Below are positions 8,397 through 16,555 of a stretch of 64,000 nucleotides of DNA, one piece after another. How positions within the stretch are numbered: the stretch's first letter is position 1; every line of letters starts with the position of its first letter. Location: positions 2,170,001-2,234,000 of the forward strand of contig NZ_CP099399.1 in the NCBI RefSeq assembly GCF_024721175.1. The letters are read 5' to 3'. The DNA is from Rhizobium sp. Pop5. Lineage in GTDB: Bacteria > Pseudomonadota > Alphaproteobacteria > Rhizobiales > Rhizobiaceae. Position numbers and translations under genes: made by a program. Below the pieces are notes generated by a model. The model worked only from the letters and a program-made list of their open reading frames with translations. It was not told the DNA's origin and did not search any database.

Positions 8397-8904
8397 CGGC
8401 CCTGCGCGCCTTGGCGCGCGCCAGCCTCTCGCTCAGCGCCTCCAGCCCCTTGATCTCCAGCCGGTCGTGATAAAGCGAATGATGCCGCGCCAGCATATCA
8501 AGCGCCTTCAGCCGGTCCGCCCGCTTGATCTTCGCCACATGCACCACGTCACCCCTGGCCTTGGCCAAAGTATTGAACTCCAGCCCGGCAACCGCCGCCG
8601 CCGTCCTGTCGTCCCACTCCGAAGGCGCCTTCAGCGCCCCCTCCTCATCAAACACATCGCGCACATCGCCAAAGGCGATATCGGCGATGGCCGCAAGCAC
8701 CCGCTCGGCCGTGATCTCCAGCTTTTCCAGCCGGGCACCCAAGGCCCTCTCAATCTCCGCCCGCACAGCCTCGTTCGCCATCAAGCGGACGGGAGTGTCC
8801 TTCGACTTCCCGCTAAATCCCGCCCGCACTGCTGCCTGCGTCGCATTCAAATCCTTCAGATATTCCGCCACAAACAGGCGCTGCCTCGCCGTCAGTTCTG
8901 CCAT
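8374..8904 (-). CDS. Phage terminase small subunit
   Basis: 176 residues starting MAELTARQRLFVAEYLKDLN. The helix-turn-helix with NATQAAVRAGFS and the following helices match the Terminase_2 family, which recognises the packaging site and loads the large subunit. The frame continues upstream to 9123 but this Met gives the canonical N-terminus of the family. The gene is the first of the visible late operon; its promoter should lie between 8905 and 9089. Confidence 0.9.
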   Translation of the reverse strand: MAELTARQRLFVAEYLKDLNATQAAVRAGFSGKSKDTPVRLMANEAVRAEIERALGARLEKLEITAERVLAAIADIAFGDVRDVFDEEGALKAPSEWDDRTAAAVAGLEFNTLAKARGDVVHVAKIKRADRLKALDMLARHHSLYHDRLEIKGLEALSERLARAKARRAGDGGAEG

Positions 8905-9089
8905 GGATGATCGAGCCCTCGATGAGGGGAGATCATAGCGGCGGGATGGTTGGGAGGATGAATGCGACAGAGGAACGTTGAACAGGGGCGATACACAGTC
9001 AGATAAATTATCATATTCGAACATAATCTTGCGCCGATATTCCCCATACCCTATCAAACAAAGGGTAGAGGACAGTACCGAGGCGAAGA

Positions 9090-10100
9090 TTGCGGGAACC
9101 TCAACTAGACGGATTGCGAGCAATCGCGCTGTTGTCGGTATTTTATTCTCATTTCTGGGGAGAAAATTCCGATCTTGGCCATGTCGGCGTTCGATTCTTC
9201 TTTGTTCTGAGCGGCTTCCTCATCACGAACATCTTGCTGGCGACCAAGGAACGTGACGACCGCGCGACCGGCATCATCGTGTTCTTCATCCGAAGAGCCG
9301 CCAGGATCTGGCCGCCCTACTTCCTTCTGCTCGCCTTTTGCGGCTTCGCGGCCGGCGCATTGCAGCTCCGTATGATGCATCAGTCCCTGCCATGGCACGC
9401 TCTGTTCCTCTCCAACTTCTGGTATGCGACGCATGGGCCGGATCCTTGGGCGCTGCGGCATCTCTGGACGCTTGCCGTGGAGGAGCAATTCTACCTGATC
9501 TGGCCCTTCGTGGTTCTGGCATTGCCGGCGCGTTTCTTCCTGAAGCTGTGCGGCGTGCTTGTATTAGGCGTGGTGCCTTACAGGCTGATCGCGCTTTCCA
9601 TGGGCAAGGTCGAACTCGGCCTCGCGCTTCCCTTCGATTCAGTCGATGCGCTGGCGGCCGGCGCCGCTTTGTCCTTCCTGTCGACAAAGGGCTGGAGCAT
9701 GCCCCGCTGGCTCGTCTCACTCTCGATCCCGGTCGGTGTGGCAGGCTTGGTGACCTTGGCCGCCTTCGAGACCGGGGATTTCATCGAGTGGGTCGTCATC
9801 GAGACCGCCCTCTTGCTGCCGCTCACCGCCATCGTCGCCCTCGCCTCGAAAGGGCAGTGTCTCAAGATCCTGGCAAATCGGGCGATCAGCGGTCTCGGCC
9901 GGATCAGCTATGGCGCCTATCTCTACCATCTGCCGATCTGGGCAGTCTTTATAAGCCTCGGCATCGATGTCTCGCGCGGCCCTCGGACGATGCTCGTCGT
10001 CGGAGCCTCGTCGGTGCTCACCGCTTTCGTATCCTGGGTGGTGGTGGAACGTCCGGTCATGGCCTGGTCGAAGAGGCTGACGAACCGGGTTCCGGCTTAG
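9090..10100 (+). CDS. Membrane acyltransferase (acyltransferase 3 family)
   Basis: 336 residues. The N-terminus REPQLDGLRAIALLSVFYSHFW carries the family's conserved segment, followed by VGVRFFFVLSGFLITNIL and the RRAARIWPPYF motif; about ten hydrophobic segments follow. These integral membrane enzymes O-acylate cell-surface sugars. The start is a TTG at 9090 with GAGG seven bases upstream; no in-frame ATG lies nearby. It sits 185 bp from the small terminase gene, divergent, so it could be prophage cargo that modifies the surface, or simply the first host gene beyond the prophage. Confidence 0.88.
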   Translation: MREPQLDGLRAIALLSVFYSHFWGENSDLGHVGVRFFFVLSGFLITNILLATKERDDRATGIIVFFIRRAARIWPPYFLLLAFCGFAAGALQLRMMHQSLPWHALFLSNFWYATHGPDPWALRHLWTLAVEEQFYLIWPFVVLALPARFFLKLCGVLVLGVVPYRLIALSMGKVELGLALPFDSVDALAAGAALSFLSTKGWSMPRWLVSLSIPVGVAGLVTLAAFETGDFIEWVVIETALLLPLTAIVALASKGQCLKILANRAISGLGRISYGAYLYHLPIWAVFISLGIDVSRGPRTMLVVGASSVLTAFVSWVVVERPVMAWSKRLTNRVPA

Positions 10101-10241
10101 ATCCCATCCCGCCGCGACGGGCTCAGCGAGAACATTCTCACCGCGTCTGTAAGCCGCGAATGACGTTTCACCCCAAAATGAAACCAAATCCCTCCCCTTG
10201 CGTTATCCCCTCGATACGTCCGTTTACCCAAGGTGAGTGAA

Positions 10242-10754
10242 ATGAACAGATTCGCCATCATAGCCCTGTCGATCACGACGGCCTTCTCCGGAATGCCGGC
10301 CTCGGCAGGCCCTGCCTTCGTACCCAGCCCGGTACAGCAGGCCGCGCAGCCGGCGCCTGTAGGCGGCGATGCCCGGATCATGACCGTTGGCTGCAATAAC
10401 TTCACCAACTGCCCGGGCCAGTTCAGCAATAATAATGATTACTGGTACCGCAATCGCCACCATTACCGCAATCGCGACTACTATGGTAACCGCGACTACT
10501 ACCGGGACGACCGTTATGGCTGGGATCACAGCTACGGCAGGCGATACCACCACCATGACAATAGCGGCGCCATCATCGGCGGCCTGGCGGCCGGCGCCAT
10601 CATCGGCGGCCTCATCGCCTCGCAGCCGCGGACCTACTATGGCCCCAGCGGCTACAGTTCGCATGCCGAATATTGCTACTCCCGCTACCGGTCCTACCGG
10701 GCCTACGACAACACCTATCAGCCGAGCTACGGCCCACGCCGCCAGTGCCGGTAA
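10242..10754 (+). CDS. BA14K-family exported protein
   Basis: 170 residues. An N-terminal signal peptide ([22 protein letters not shown]) is followed by a region of repeated [14 protein letters not shown] units rich in Tyr, Arg, His and Asn, then a Gly-rich hydrophobic segment ([18 protein letters not shown]), and a C-terminal BA14K-like domain with [17 protein letters not shown] ending in Cys. BA14K proteins were first known as Brucella antigens; they are common in rhizobia. The ATG at 10242 follows AAGGTGAGTGAA. A clear terminator hairpin follows the gene. Confidence 0.85.
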   Translation: MNRFAIIALSITTAFSGMPASAGPAFVPSPVQQAAQPAPVGGDARIMTVGCNNFTNCPGQFSNNNDYWYRNRHHYRNRDYYGNRDYYRDDRYGWDHSYGRRYHHHDNSGAIIGGLAAGAIIGGLIASQPRTYYGPSGYSSHAEYCYSRYRSYRAYDNTYQPSYGPRRQCR

Positions 10755-10780
10755 TTCCAGTCAGCCAGCACTGCAGCCAG

Positions 10781-10807
10781 CCCCGCATGTAGATGCGGGG
10801 CTTCTTT
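10781..10807 (+). terminator. Rho-independent terminator after the BA14K gene
   Basis: CCCCGCAT and ATGCGGGG form an 8-bp stem around a 4-nt loop, followed by CTTCTTT. It lies 27 bp after the stop codon. Confidence 0.85.
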
Positions 10808-10839
10808 ATGCCGACAAACTGCTGCAAAACTCACGGACG

Positions 10840-10975
10840 TCATCCTCGGCCTTGTGCCGAGGATCTAAGCCGGCCAAATTAAGCATCTGAAAATAAATGC
10901 CTTCCTGTCAAACAACCAAGGTGGTCAGATGCTCGGCACAAGGCCGAGCATGACGGAGGAGGCTTTGTCGACAAG
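10840..10975. repeat. Intergenic repeat family 4 (inverted pair)
   Basis: GTCATCCTCGGCCTTGTGCC and, about 70 bp on, GGCACAAGGCCGAGCATGAC are inverted copies. A similar arrangement with TCATGCTCGGGCTTGTCCCG appears near 26346. These sequences look like the common rhizobial intergenic repeats and lie between the BA14K and DUF3313 genes. Apart from this and the terminator, 10755-11108 shows no gene. Confidence 0.6.
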
Positions 10976-11108
10976 CTTAGCCCCAGGGCTTTGCTGACCC
11001 TCACCCAGGAACATTCCAAACGCAAAAGACGAACGGAGCAAGGCTTGCGGCCCCTGCTCCGTTCGTCCCGTCGCGCCCAGCCCTTTGGGGTCAAGGCTGA
11101 GCGCCCGG

Positions 11109-12014
11109 TCAGTAAGCCGCGGTCGCCGGCTTCGGCTTTTTCTCGGTCCATTGCGGCGGCGCGCCGTATTTGGCGGCCACCGCTCCCACCAGGCCGGGTT
11201 CGCGGCCGAAGGCGTCGCAGGCGACATATTTCGGCTTGCCCCCGAGCCAGGATTTCACCCGCTGGCCGGAGGGAAGGGAAAGGTCGAGCCCCTTCGGCTC
11301 CTTGCCCTTGATCAGCATTCGGGAGAACTCATCGCTGAACTTCGAAGCGAGGCCATAGGCGTCGCCCACCTCGGAAACGCGCGGGTTGTTCTGCAGCGAG
11401 TTCGCGCCGCGCGCCCAGACCATTGCCGCCCGCTGCACGCCGGAGCCGTCGACCGCCTCGGCCTCGACAGCCAGTCCGCCGAGGCCGACCGGCAGGCGCG
11501 GCACGCCGACGGGAAGCACGAAGCCGGTGCCGACGGTCACCACCGTGGAAACGCCCGCCATCGCCCTGTTGGTCGGCACGATATCGGTGACGACCGAGCG
11601 GATCGTCAGGTCGGCAGGCTCGCCTGGCGCCACCATCCGGTATTTGTCGCTGAGCGATATGCAGAGCGCCCGGTCGAGCGCGTTCGACACCATGGTCCGG
11701 TCGGCAGGCGATTTGATGCGGGTGGCGGCGCTGAAGGCGAAGGTCGTCGGCGTGATGGCAACCGTCTTCGCCGGCGCAAGGCCTGCCCCGTCGACATAGA
11801 TGCGCGATTTCTGGAGCTTGCCCTTGGGCGCGCCGAGATTGGAATAGGAAGAAAGCGTCCCGCCCTCCTTGAGCGGCACCGTGCTGCAGCTGCTGACTGC
11901 CGCTGCAAGCGCCAGCGGCAAAGCGAGAGAAAAGGAACTCGAAACCCGTTTTGAAAAGAATGAAATGAATGATTTGCTGCGCACTCTGTCTGGCCTCCGT
12001 CGCCGATAGCGCAT
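11109..12014 (-). CDS. DUF3313-family lipoprotein
   Basis: 301 residues. The N-terminus has a positively charged start, a hydrophobic stretch (FSLALPLALAAAV) and a lipobox ending SSC at about residue 43, so the mature protein should be lipid-anchored. The rest, with SRIYVDGAGLAPAKTVAITP and the GFVLPVGVPRLPVGLGGLAVEAEAVDG segment, matches DUF3313, whose role is unknown. The long pre-lipobox region suggests the true start may be one of the later codons. It is monocistronic; the next gene on this strand is 170 bp upstream and unrelated. Confidence 0.8.
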   Translation of the reverse strand: MRYRRRRPDRVRSKSFISFFSKRVSSSFSLALPLALAAAVSSCSTVPLKEGGTLSSYSNLGAPKGKLQKSRIYVDGAGLAPAKTVAITPTTFAFSAATRIKSPADRTMVSNALDRALCISLSDKYRMVAPGEPADLTIRSVVTDIVPTNRAMAGVSTVVTVGTGFVLPVGVPRLPVGLGGLAVEAEAVDGSGVQRAAMVWARGANSLQNNPRVSEVGDAYGLASKFSDEFSRMLIKGKEPKGLDLSLPSGQRVKSWLGGKPKYVACDAFGREPGLVGAVAAKYGAPPQWTEKKPKPATAAY

Positions 12015-12067
12015 AACCCCGAAATCGAGATCGATTTTTGGGAAAGGATTATGCGCAGTTTAAAGTG

Positions 12068-12111
12068 CTAGAGCGTCCTTGGCGCGTCTTGTCAGACGCG
12101 CGGCGTTCTAG
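12068..12111. repeat. Palindromic intergenic element
   Basis: GCGCGTCT and AGACGCGC form an exact 8-bp stem with a TGTC loop, and outer arms CTAGAGCG/CGTTCTAG nearly close the structure. Elements of this type are scattered in rhizobial genomes. It lies between the DUF3313 start and the histidine-kinase 3' end and may also end transcripts. Confidence 0.7.
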
Positions 12112-12188
12112 TGTCTGGCCAAGCTGGCGGCCAAGAATTGCAACAGCATTACAGCCTCCGGCGCCATCGGCCGCCGGAAGCGGCTCAC

Positions 12189-13538
12189 CTATCCGAGCCG
12201 GATCGTCACCTCGGCGCCGCCGGCACTGCTCTCGATGCTGACCTCGCCGCCGTGGTTCAACGCGATCTGCTTGACGAGGCTGAGGCCGAGACCCGCTCCC
12301 CTGCTCTTGGGGGTCACACGGTAGAAGGGCTCGAACACCTGCTCGCGGTGTTCGGCCGGAATGCCAGGTCCCTCGTCGGTGACACTGATCCGGCCGCCGC
12401 CGGCAGCCGAGACCGAAACGGTGATCATGCCGCTGCCGCCGCCATGGTCGATCGCGTTGCGCACGAGGTTGCTGACCGCCCGCGGCAGCGCCGAAGGGCT
12501 GCCCTTGCGTTTCAGGCTCCCGACCTCGCTCTGAAACGAGATCTGGTAGCCGGCGCCGATGGCGAGCGGCGCGAGATCGGCCACCACCCCGCGGGCGATG
12601 TCGACGAGATCAATGGTCTCATGCAGATCTCTCGCCTGGTCGTTGCGCTCGAAATCGAGCAGCTGTTCGGCCGTCTCGGCCAGGCGCGCAACGTCATCGA
12701 GCAATCGCCGGCGCTCCTGCCCCTCGGCCGTCCCATCGATCCTGGTCTGCATGATCGCGATCGGCGTGCGCAGTTCATGCGCCGCATCGATCAGGAAGTG
12801 CTGCCGCTTGCGGTGCTCGTTCTCCAGCCGGTCGAGCGCCTCGTTGAAGGCGATCACCAGCGGCGCGACCTCCCTCGGAATGCCATCAAGCGGCAGGCGC
12901 GCATCGTAGCGGCGCGGTTCGATTTCCGATGCCTTGCGCGCAACCTCGCTGACACTGGCAAGCCCGCGTCGTACGATCCTGGGAACGGCGAGAAAAACCG
13001 CCGGCAAGGCGATGGCGAAGAGCGGCACGTAGATCGGGTACACCGCTCCCATCAGGGTCAGGACCGGCCAGCCCTTGTCGGCGACGCCGCCGAAGAGCAC
13101 CCTGAGCTCGCCGATCGGGGTCTCCACGCTTTCGACCGAGGCGATCTCATCCGTGCCGGCCGCCCCCCTGATATCGGCCCCTTCGAACAGATAGGTCAGG
13201 CGCGCAAGTTCGCTGTAGGCCGCCGGAATGCTTCCATAGGACACGTAGGAACCATTCCGCGCGGCCGCGACATACCAAAGCCCGTCATACTCTCGCTTGA
13301 GAGCGTCGAGCGCCGGGGTATCCCTTATCTCAAGCCGCCCCTCGGCATCGAGCGCAACGGCCGGGGCCAATGCGGCGGTGACATGATCCTCCAGCGCGAC
13401 GTTCGGCGAGAGGATCGTCGCGCCATAGAAGCAGAGCCCGATGGTGACAGCCGTCACCACCGCGACGAAGACGACGCTCAACTGCCAGCTGAGTCGCCAC
13501 CAGAGCGACGGATTGATGTTTGCTGCCCCACGCATCAC
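12189..13538 (-). CDS. Sensor histidine kinase
   Basis: 449 residues. Two membrane segments (about residues 18-40 and 155-180) flank a periplasmic domain of roughly 115 residues. The cytoplasmic part has the H-box IDAAHELRTPI, the N-box NLVRNAIDHG, G1 DEGPGIP, F-box FEPFYRV and G2 GAGLGLSLV, so it is a complete HisKA/HATPase kinase. It overlaps the response regulator gene upstream by 4 bp, so the two are co-translated. The input signal cannot be read from the sequence. Confidence 0.93.
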   Translation of the reverse strand: MMRGAANINPSLWWRLSWQLSVVFVAVVTAVTIGLCFYGATILSPNVALEDHVTAALAPAVALDAEGRLEIRDTPALDALKREYDGLWYVAAARNGSYVSYGSIPAAYSELARLTYLFEGADIRGAAGTDEIASVESVETPIGELRVLFGGVADKGWPVLTLMGAVYPIYVPLFAIALPAVFLAVPRIVRRGLASVSEVARKASEIEPRRYDARLPLDGIPREVAPLVIAFNEALDRLENEHRKRQHFLIDAAHELRTPIAIMQTRIDGTAEGQERRRLLDDVARLAETAEQLLDFERNDQARDLHETIDLVDIARGVVADLAPLAIGAGYQISFQSEVGSLKRKGSPSALPRAVSNLVRNAIDHGGGSGMITVSVSAAGGGRISVTDEGPGIPAEHREQVFEPFYRVTPKSRGAGLGLSLVKQIALNHGGEVSIESSAGGAEVTIRLG

Positions 13539-14206
13539 TCTTCCTTCATGAGATAGCCGACACCGCGGATATTGTGGATCGAAACCTCGGCCCCCGCATC
13601 GGCAAGCCGTTTGCGCAGCCGCGATATATGCGCGTCGAGCGCGTTCGACTGGATTTCCTCTTCATAGTTGTAGACCGCCGCCTCCAGCGTCGAGCGCAGC
13701 ACCGTCTTCTCCTTGCGCTTTGCGAGAGCGGCAAGCACGAGCAGCTCGCGCCGGGGCAGATCGAGCGGGGTATCGCCGACGGTGACGCTGAGATGCAGCG
13801 GATCGATCACCATCCGTCCGGCGGTGATCTTCAGTTCGGAAAGGTTCGGCGGCCGGCGCAGCACGGCCCTCAGCCGCGCCATCAGCTCCTCCACCAGAAA
13901 CGGCTTGCCGAGATAGTCGTCGGCGCCGAGATCGAGCCCTTCCACCCGCTCCCTCGGCTCGTTCATCGCCGTCAGCACGATGATCGGCGTCTCCTTGCCC
14001 GCCCGCCTGAGCTCCGGAATGAACCGCAGCCCCTCGCCGTCGGGCAGGCGCCGGTCGAGCAGGATCGCATCGTATGGGTTCTGCCGCGTCAGCTCCACCG
14101 CATCGCCGAGATGCATGGTGTGATCGGTCACGATCCCATGCTTGCCGAGCGCTGCAGACAGCGCCTCGGCCAGCTCCTTCTCATCCTCGATCAACAATAT
14201 CCGCAT
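13535..14206 (-). CDS. OmpR/PhoB-family response regulator
   Basis: 223 residues starting MRILLIEDEKELAEALS; the frame extends 13 codons upstream but this is the family's usual start. The receiver has the acidic pair in IEDE, phospho-acceptor D51 in LLDRRLPDG, T79 and K101. The C-terminal winged helix includes LDLPRRELLVLAALAKRKEKTV and ALDAHISRLRKRL ending NIRGVGYLM. It is the partner of the kinase encoded just downstream and likely controls nearby or membrane-related genes, but its targets are not visible. Confidence 0.93.
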   Translation of the reverse strand: MRILLIEDEKELAEALSAALGKHGIVTDHTMHLGDAVELTRQNPYDAILLDRRLPDGEGLRFIPELRRAGKETPIIVLTAMNEPRERVEGLDLGADDYLGKPFLVEELMARLRAVLRRPPNLSELKITAGRMVIDPLHLSVTVGDTPLDLPRRELLVLAALAKRKEKTVLRSTLEAAVYNYEEEIQSNALDAHISRLRKRLADAGAEVSIHNIRGVGYLMKEE

Positions 14207-14371
14207 CGCCCGCCCAACCCCAGCGCCCTCAAGCGCGTCGCGCACTTTTGCGCGACACGCTTGATTTCGGCCGCAAGGGTTGCAGCAACATTGCGGAAGT
14301 TGAAAGGCAGCCGGTCATGCTGGCGTAATTGTTGCAGCCGAGGATCGGGCATCACAATTCAGGACGACAAG

Positions 14372-14479
14372 ATGCCAAACCTCAAATCCATCCTCCGAAT
14401 TCTCGAAACCTACCTCCTCTCCGCCTTCATCCTCGCCAGCCTGCTCGCCGGCCCGCTCGTCCTTGTGCTCGTCAGATAG
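14372..14479 (+). CDS. Possible 35-residue membrane peptide
   Basis: The frame from ATG 14372 gives MPNLKSILRILETYLLSAFI, then a hydrophobic run rich in Leu and Ala, ending in Val-Arg. AGGA stands eight bases before the ATG. The composition (amphipathic start, about 22-residue hydrophobic helix, short basic end) is that of small bacterial membrane peptides. It lies upstream of and divergent from the response regulator, so it may belong to that regulon. The peptide is too short to judge by codon use, hence low confidence. Confidence 0.4.
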   Translation: MPNLKSILRILETYLLSAFILASLLAGPLVLVLVR

Positions 14480-14537
14480 CGATGCGTTCGAGAAGGCAAA
14501 GGTGCGGCGCCCGGCGAGCGGGCGCCGCCGGGCGCTC

Positions 14538-15335
14538 TCATCGAGGGCGTTTCATCTCGGCGTAGTCGCCGCTTGTCCGAAGCGTCAGCGTCACCGGTTC
14601 GCTCGTCCGGTTTCGCCAGAACCAGCCGTGCGTCCCGTCGAATTCGGCCTTCAGCACGCCTTCGTCCGAACCCACGCCGCGGCCCTTTTCGTAGCTGACC
14701 GTCCGGCCGCCGCCTTCTCCATGCGTGTCGAAGTTGACGAGGGAGCCGTTCGCCGACCACTGGAAGTTCGCCTCCGCGCCGGCCGACATGATGAGCTTGA
14801 CTTCCTTGCCCTCGCCGGGAGCGAGCGTCATGGCGAACTCGTCCTCCCGCCCGCCCGCGGGAATGCTGGCCGTCGTATCGACGATGCCGGCTTCCGGGGG
14901 CGTCGCCGCGGCCTCGGTCGGCACCGGCTCTTGAGCCGGCTCCTGCGCCGGCACCCGCACCTGCTCGACAATGGCAGCCGATGGCGGCGCAAGGGCCGTT
15001 GCCACCCGGTCGCGGTCGAGCAGCAGCCGTTCGATCTGCTCGAGCCGCGCCTCTATCCGTTCGAACTGCTGGCCGTTTTCCGCAGCAGGCGCGGCGGCGG
15101 CAGCAGTGGCCGCCGGGGCGTCTTTTGCCGCCTCGGCGGCGAGCTGCGTCTTGATCTTGCCCATGTCGGTCAGCCCGACGGCGCTGCCGATGCCGGTGGG
15201 GTCGATGGCGTATTCGGCCGGCATGACGACGGTTACCAGCAGGATGGCGGCGCAGCCGGCGGCAATGGCGGTGGAGCGCTTCAGGCGGGCGGCCGTCGGC
15301 AGATCGGCGCGCGATGGGAAATCCGTGTTGTACAT
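14538..15335 (-). CDS. Membrane-anchored partner of the HupE/UreJ-like protein
   Basis: 265 residues. One N-terminal membrane segment (about 22-42, AIAAGCAAILLVTVVMPAEY) is followed by an Ala/Pro-rich linker, a short coiled coil (FERIEARLEQIERLLLDRDR) and a C-terminal beta-rich domain of about 110 residues from IPAGGREDEFAMTLAPGEG to the end. The topology is a single-span anchor with an external domain. Proteins of this kind are annotated as 'transmembrane anchor protein' beside HupE/UreJ genes. It follows the HupE/UreJ-like gene with a 10-bp gap, so the two are one operon. The role is unproven; presenting metal or folding the partner are guesses. Confidence 0.75.
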   Translation of the reverse strand: MYNTDFPSRADLPTAARLKRSTAIAAGCAAILLVTVVMPAEYAIDPTGIGSAVGLTDMGKIKTQLAAEAAKDAPAATAAAAAPAAENGQQFERIEARLEQIERLLLDRDRVATALAPPSAAIVEQVRVPAQEPAQEPVPTEAAATPPEAGIVDTTASIPAGGREDEFAMTLAPGEGKEVKLIMSAGAEANFQWSANGSLVNFDTHGEGGGRTVSYEKGRGVGSDEGVLKAEFDGTHGWFWRNRTSEPVTLTLRTSGDYAEMKRPR

Positions 15336-15345
15336 TGGTCAATCC

Positions 15346-16074
15346 TTATAGGGAAACGAAGAGGCCGGTGAGCTGGTATCCGACCAGCAGGAAGCCGGCG
15401 CTCATCATCACGACGTTGGCGGCATAGGCGTGGCGCCAGAAGCTCGGTGTGCGCCGCCAGTAGCCCATGGCGATCAGGATCGCTGACAGGGCGAGCAGCT
15501 GGCCGATCTCCACGCCGACGTTGAAGGCGAGAAGGTTCGGCACGAGACCGTCGGGCGATATTTCATAGTCGATGATCTTGGTCGACAGGCCGAAGCCGTG
15601 GAAGAAGCCGAAGATCAGCGTCGCGGCCTTGGTGTTCGGCTGGAAGCCCAGCCAGCGCTGGAAGGCGCCCATATTGTCGAGCGCCTTGTAGACGACCGAC
15701 AGGCCGATGATGGCATCGATGATGTAGCTGTTGACGCCGATGCTGAAATAGACGCCGAGCAGCATCGTCGTCGAATGGCCGAAGGCGAAGAGGCTGACAT
15801 AGATGCCGATATGCTTCATCCGGTAGAGGAAGAAGATGACGCCGAGCAGGAAGAGAATATGGTCGTAGCCGGTGACCATGTGCTTGGCGCCGAGATAGAT
15901 GAACGGAATGATGTTCACCCCGGTGATTTCCTGAATGTAGCCCTTGTCGCCTTCGGCGACGCCGTGCGCCGCGGCGACGGTCGCCGAGACGGCGAGCGAC
16001 ATCGCGGCAAGGAGGACGTTCTGAGCGAACCGGCCGCATGCGGCGGCACGGCCTCTCGATTGTGGTTGTCTCAT
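15346..16074 (-). CDS. HupE/UreJ-family membrane protein (predicted Ni/Co permease)
   Basis: 242 residues. A signal-like N-terminus ends at VSATVAAAHG, so His38 could be near the mature N-terminus. Six or seven membrane segments follow, with YDHILFLLGVIFFL, FAFGHSTTMLLGVYF and LIFGFFHGFGLS, the His-containing helices of the HupE/UreJ_2 family. Members are associated with nickel supply to hydrogenase and urease or with cobalt uptake. Here no hydrogenase or urease gene is in view; the neighbours are metal exporters and a metal sensor. Confidence 0.85.
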   Translation of the reverse strand: MRQPQSRGRAAACGRFAQNVLLAAMSLAVSATVAAAHGVAEGDKGYIQEITGVNIIPFIYLGAKHMVTGYDHILFLLGVIFFLYRMKHIGIYVSLFAFGHSTTMLLGVYFSIGVNSYIIDAIIGLSVVYKALDNMGAFQRWLGFQPNTKAATLIFGFFHGFGLSTKIIDYEISPDGLVPNLLAFNVGVEIGQLLALSAILIAMGYWRRTPSFWRHAYAANVVMMSAGFLLVGYQLTGLFVSL

Positions 16075-16118
16075 GATGGTTTCCCGATGCGTTGAGGAAG
16101 CCGCGCAAGCGGCGATCG

Positions 16119-16442
16119 TCAGACGGATCGGAATGGGCGCGGCGGCCGCTCCGGGCCGCCGGGCGCCAGCCCCTTCAACGGCAGGGATCGCTCCTGCTGC
16201 AGGTCATCGCGGAAAGCGCGAATGGTGAAGGCGAGCGAAGCGGAAAGGCTGACCTTCTCATGGGAATGGTCGCCATGGTGGTGAGATTGCTCCGCCGTCT
16301 CCCCGCTGTCATGCGCATGCAACGCATCGGCGGACGCCGAGATCCCGGCCGCAGCGGCAAGGCCCGCCGGGCGCTCATCGGAGGCAAACCAGCCGAAGAA
16401 GGCCATCGCGACGATCATGACGACCGCGAGACTCCGACGCAT
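16119..16442 (-). CDS. Small exported histidine-rich protein
   Basis: 107 residues starting MRRSLAVVMIVAMAFFGWFA, chosen as the Met that gives a signal peptide; the longer frame to 16541 would cross the shared operator. After the signal sequence there is a cluster ALHAHDSGETAEQSHHHGDH and HEK, a plausible metal-binding segment, then a short helical part and a Pro/Arg-rich tail. No named family is recognised. It is divergent from the CDF exporter across a 113-bp region with a palindromic operator, and it leads into the HupE/UreJ-like gene 44 bp downstream, so it is likely the first gene of that operon. Confidence 0.65.
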   Translation of the reverse strand: MRRSLAVVMIVAMAFFGWFASDERPAGLAAAAGISASADALHAHDSGETAEQSHHHGDHSHEKVSLSASLAFTIRAFRDDLQQERSLPLKGLAPGGPERPPRPFRSV

Positions 16443-16502
16443 CCCTGATTTCGACGGCAATCGAATCACATCCCCGAAACGCTTGAAAGAACCAGCTTGC
16501 AA

Positions 16503-16521
16503 TATCCCCTCCAGGGGGATA
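16503..16521. promoter_or_regulatory. Putative metal-sensor operator 1
   Basis: TATCCCC and GGGGATA are exact inverted half-sites separated by 5 bp. G/C-tract inverted repeats of this type are known operators of CsoR/RcnR-family repressors. It lies 34 bp before the CDF gene and 60 bp before the His-rich peptide gene, so it could control both directions. A second copy of the core lies before the sensor gene at 17955. Confidence 0.7.
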
Positions 16522-16555
16522 GGACAAGCGCAGTTTTTCACATGCGGAGCAAGAA

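Noticed and set aside
6500..9100. Prophage attachment site near the small terminase gene
   Set aside because: No tRNA, integrase or direct repeat was found there, so the right border of the prophage cannot be placed.
11085..11954. 289-codon plus-strand frame opposite the DUF3313 lipoprotein
   Set aside because: His/Arg/Gly-rich shadow without a recognisable domain; the minus-strand gene has a lipobox and family match.
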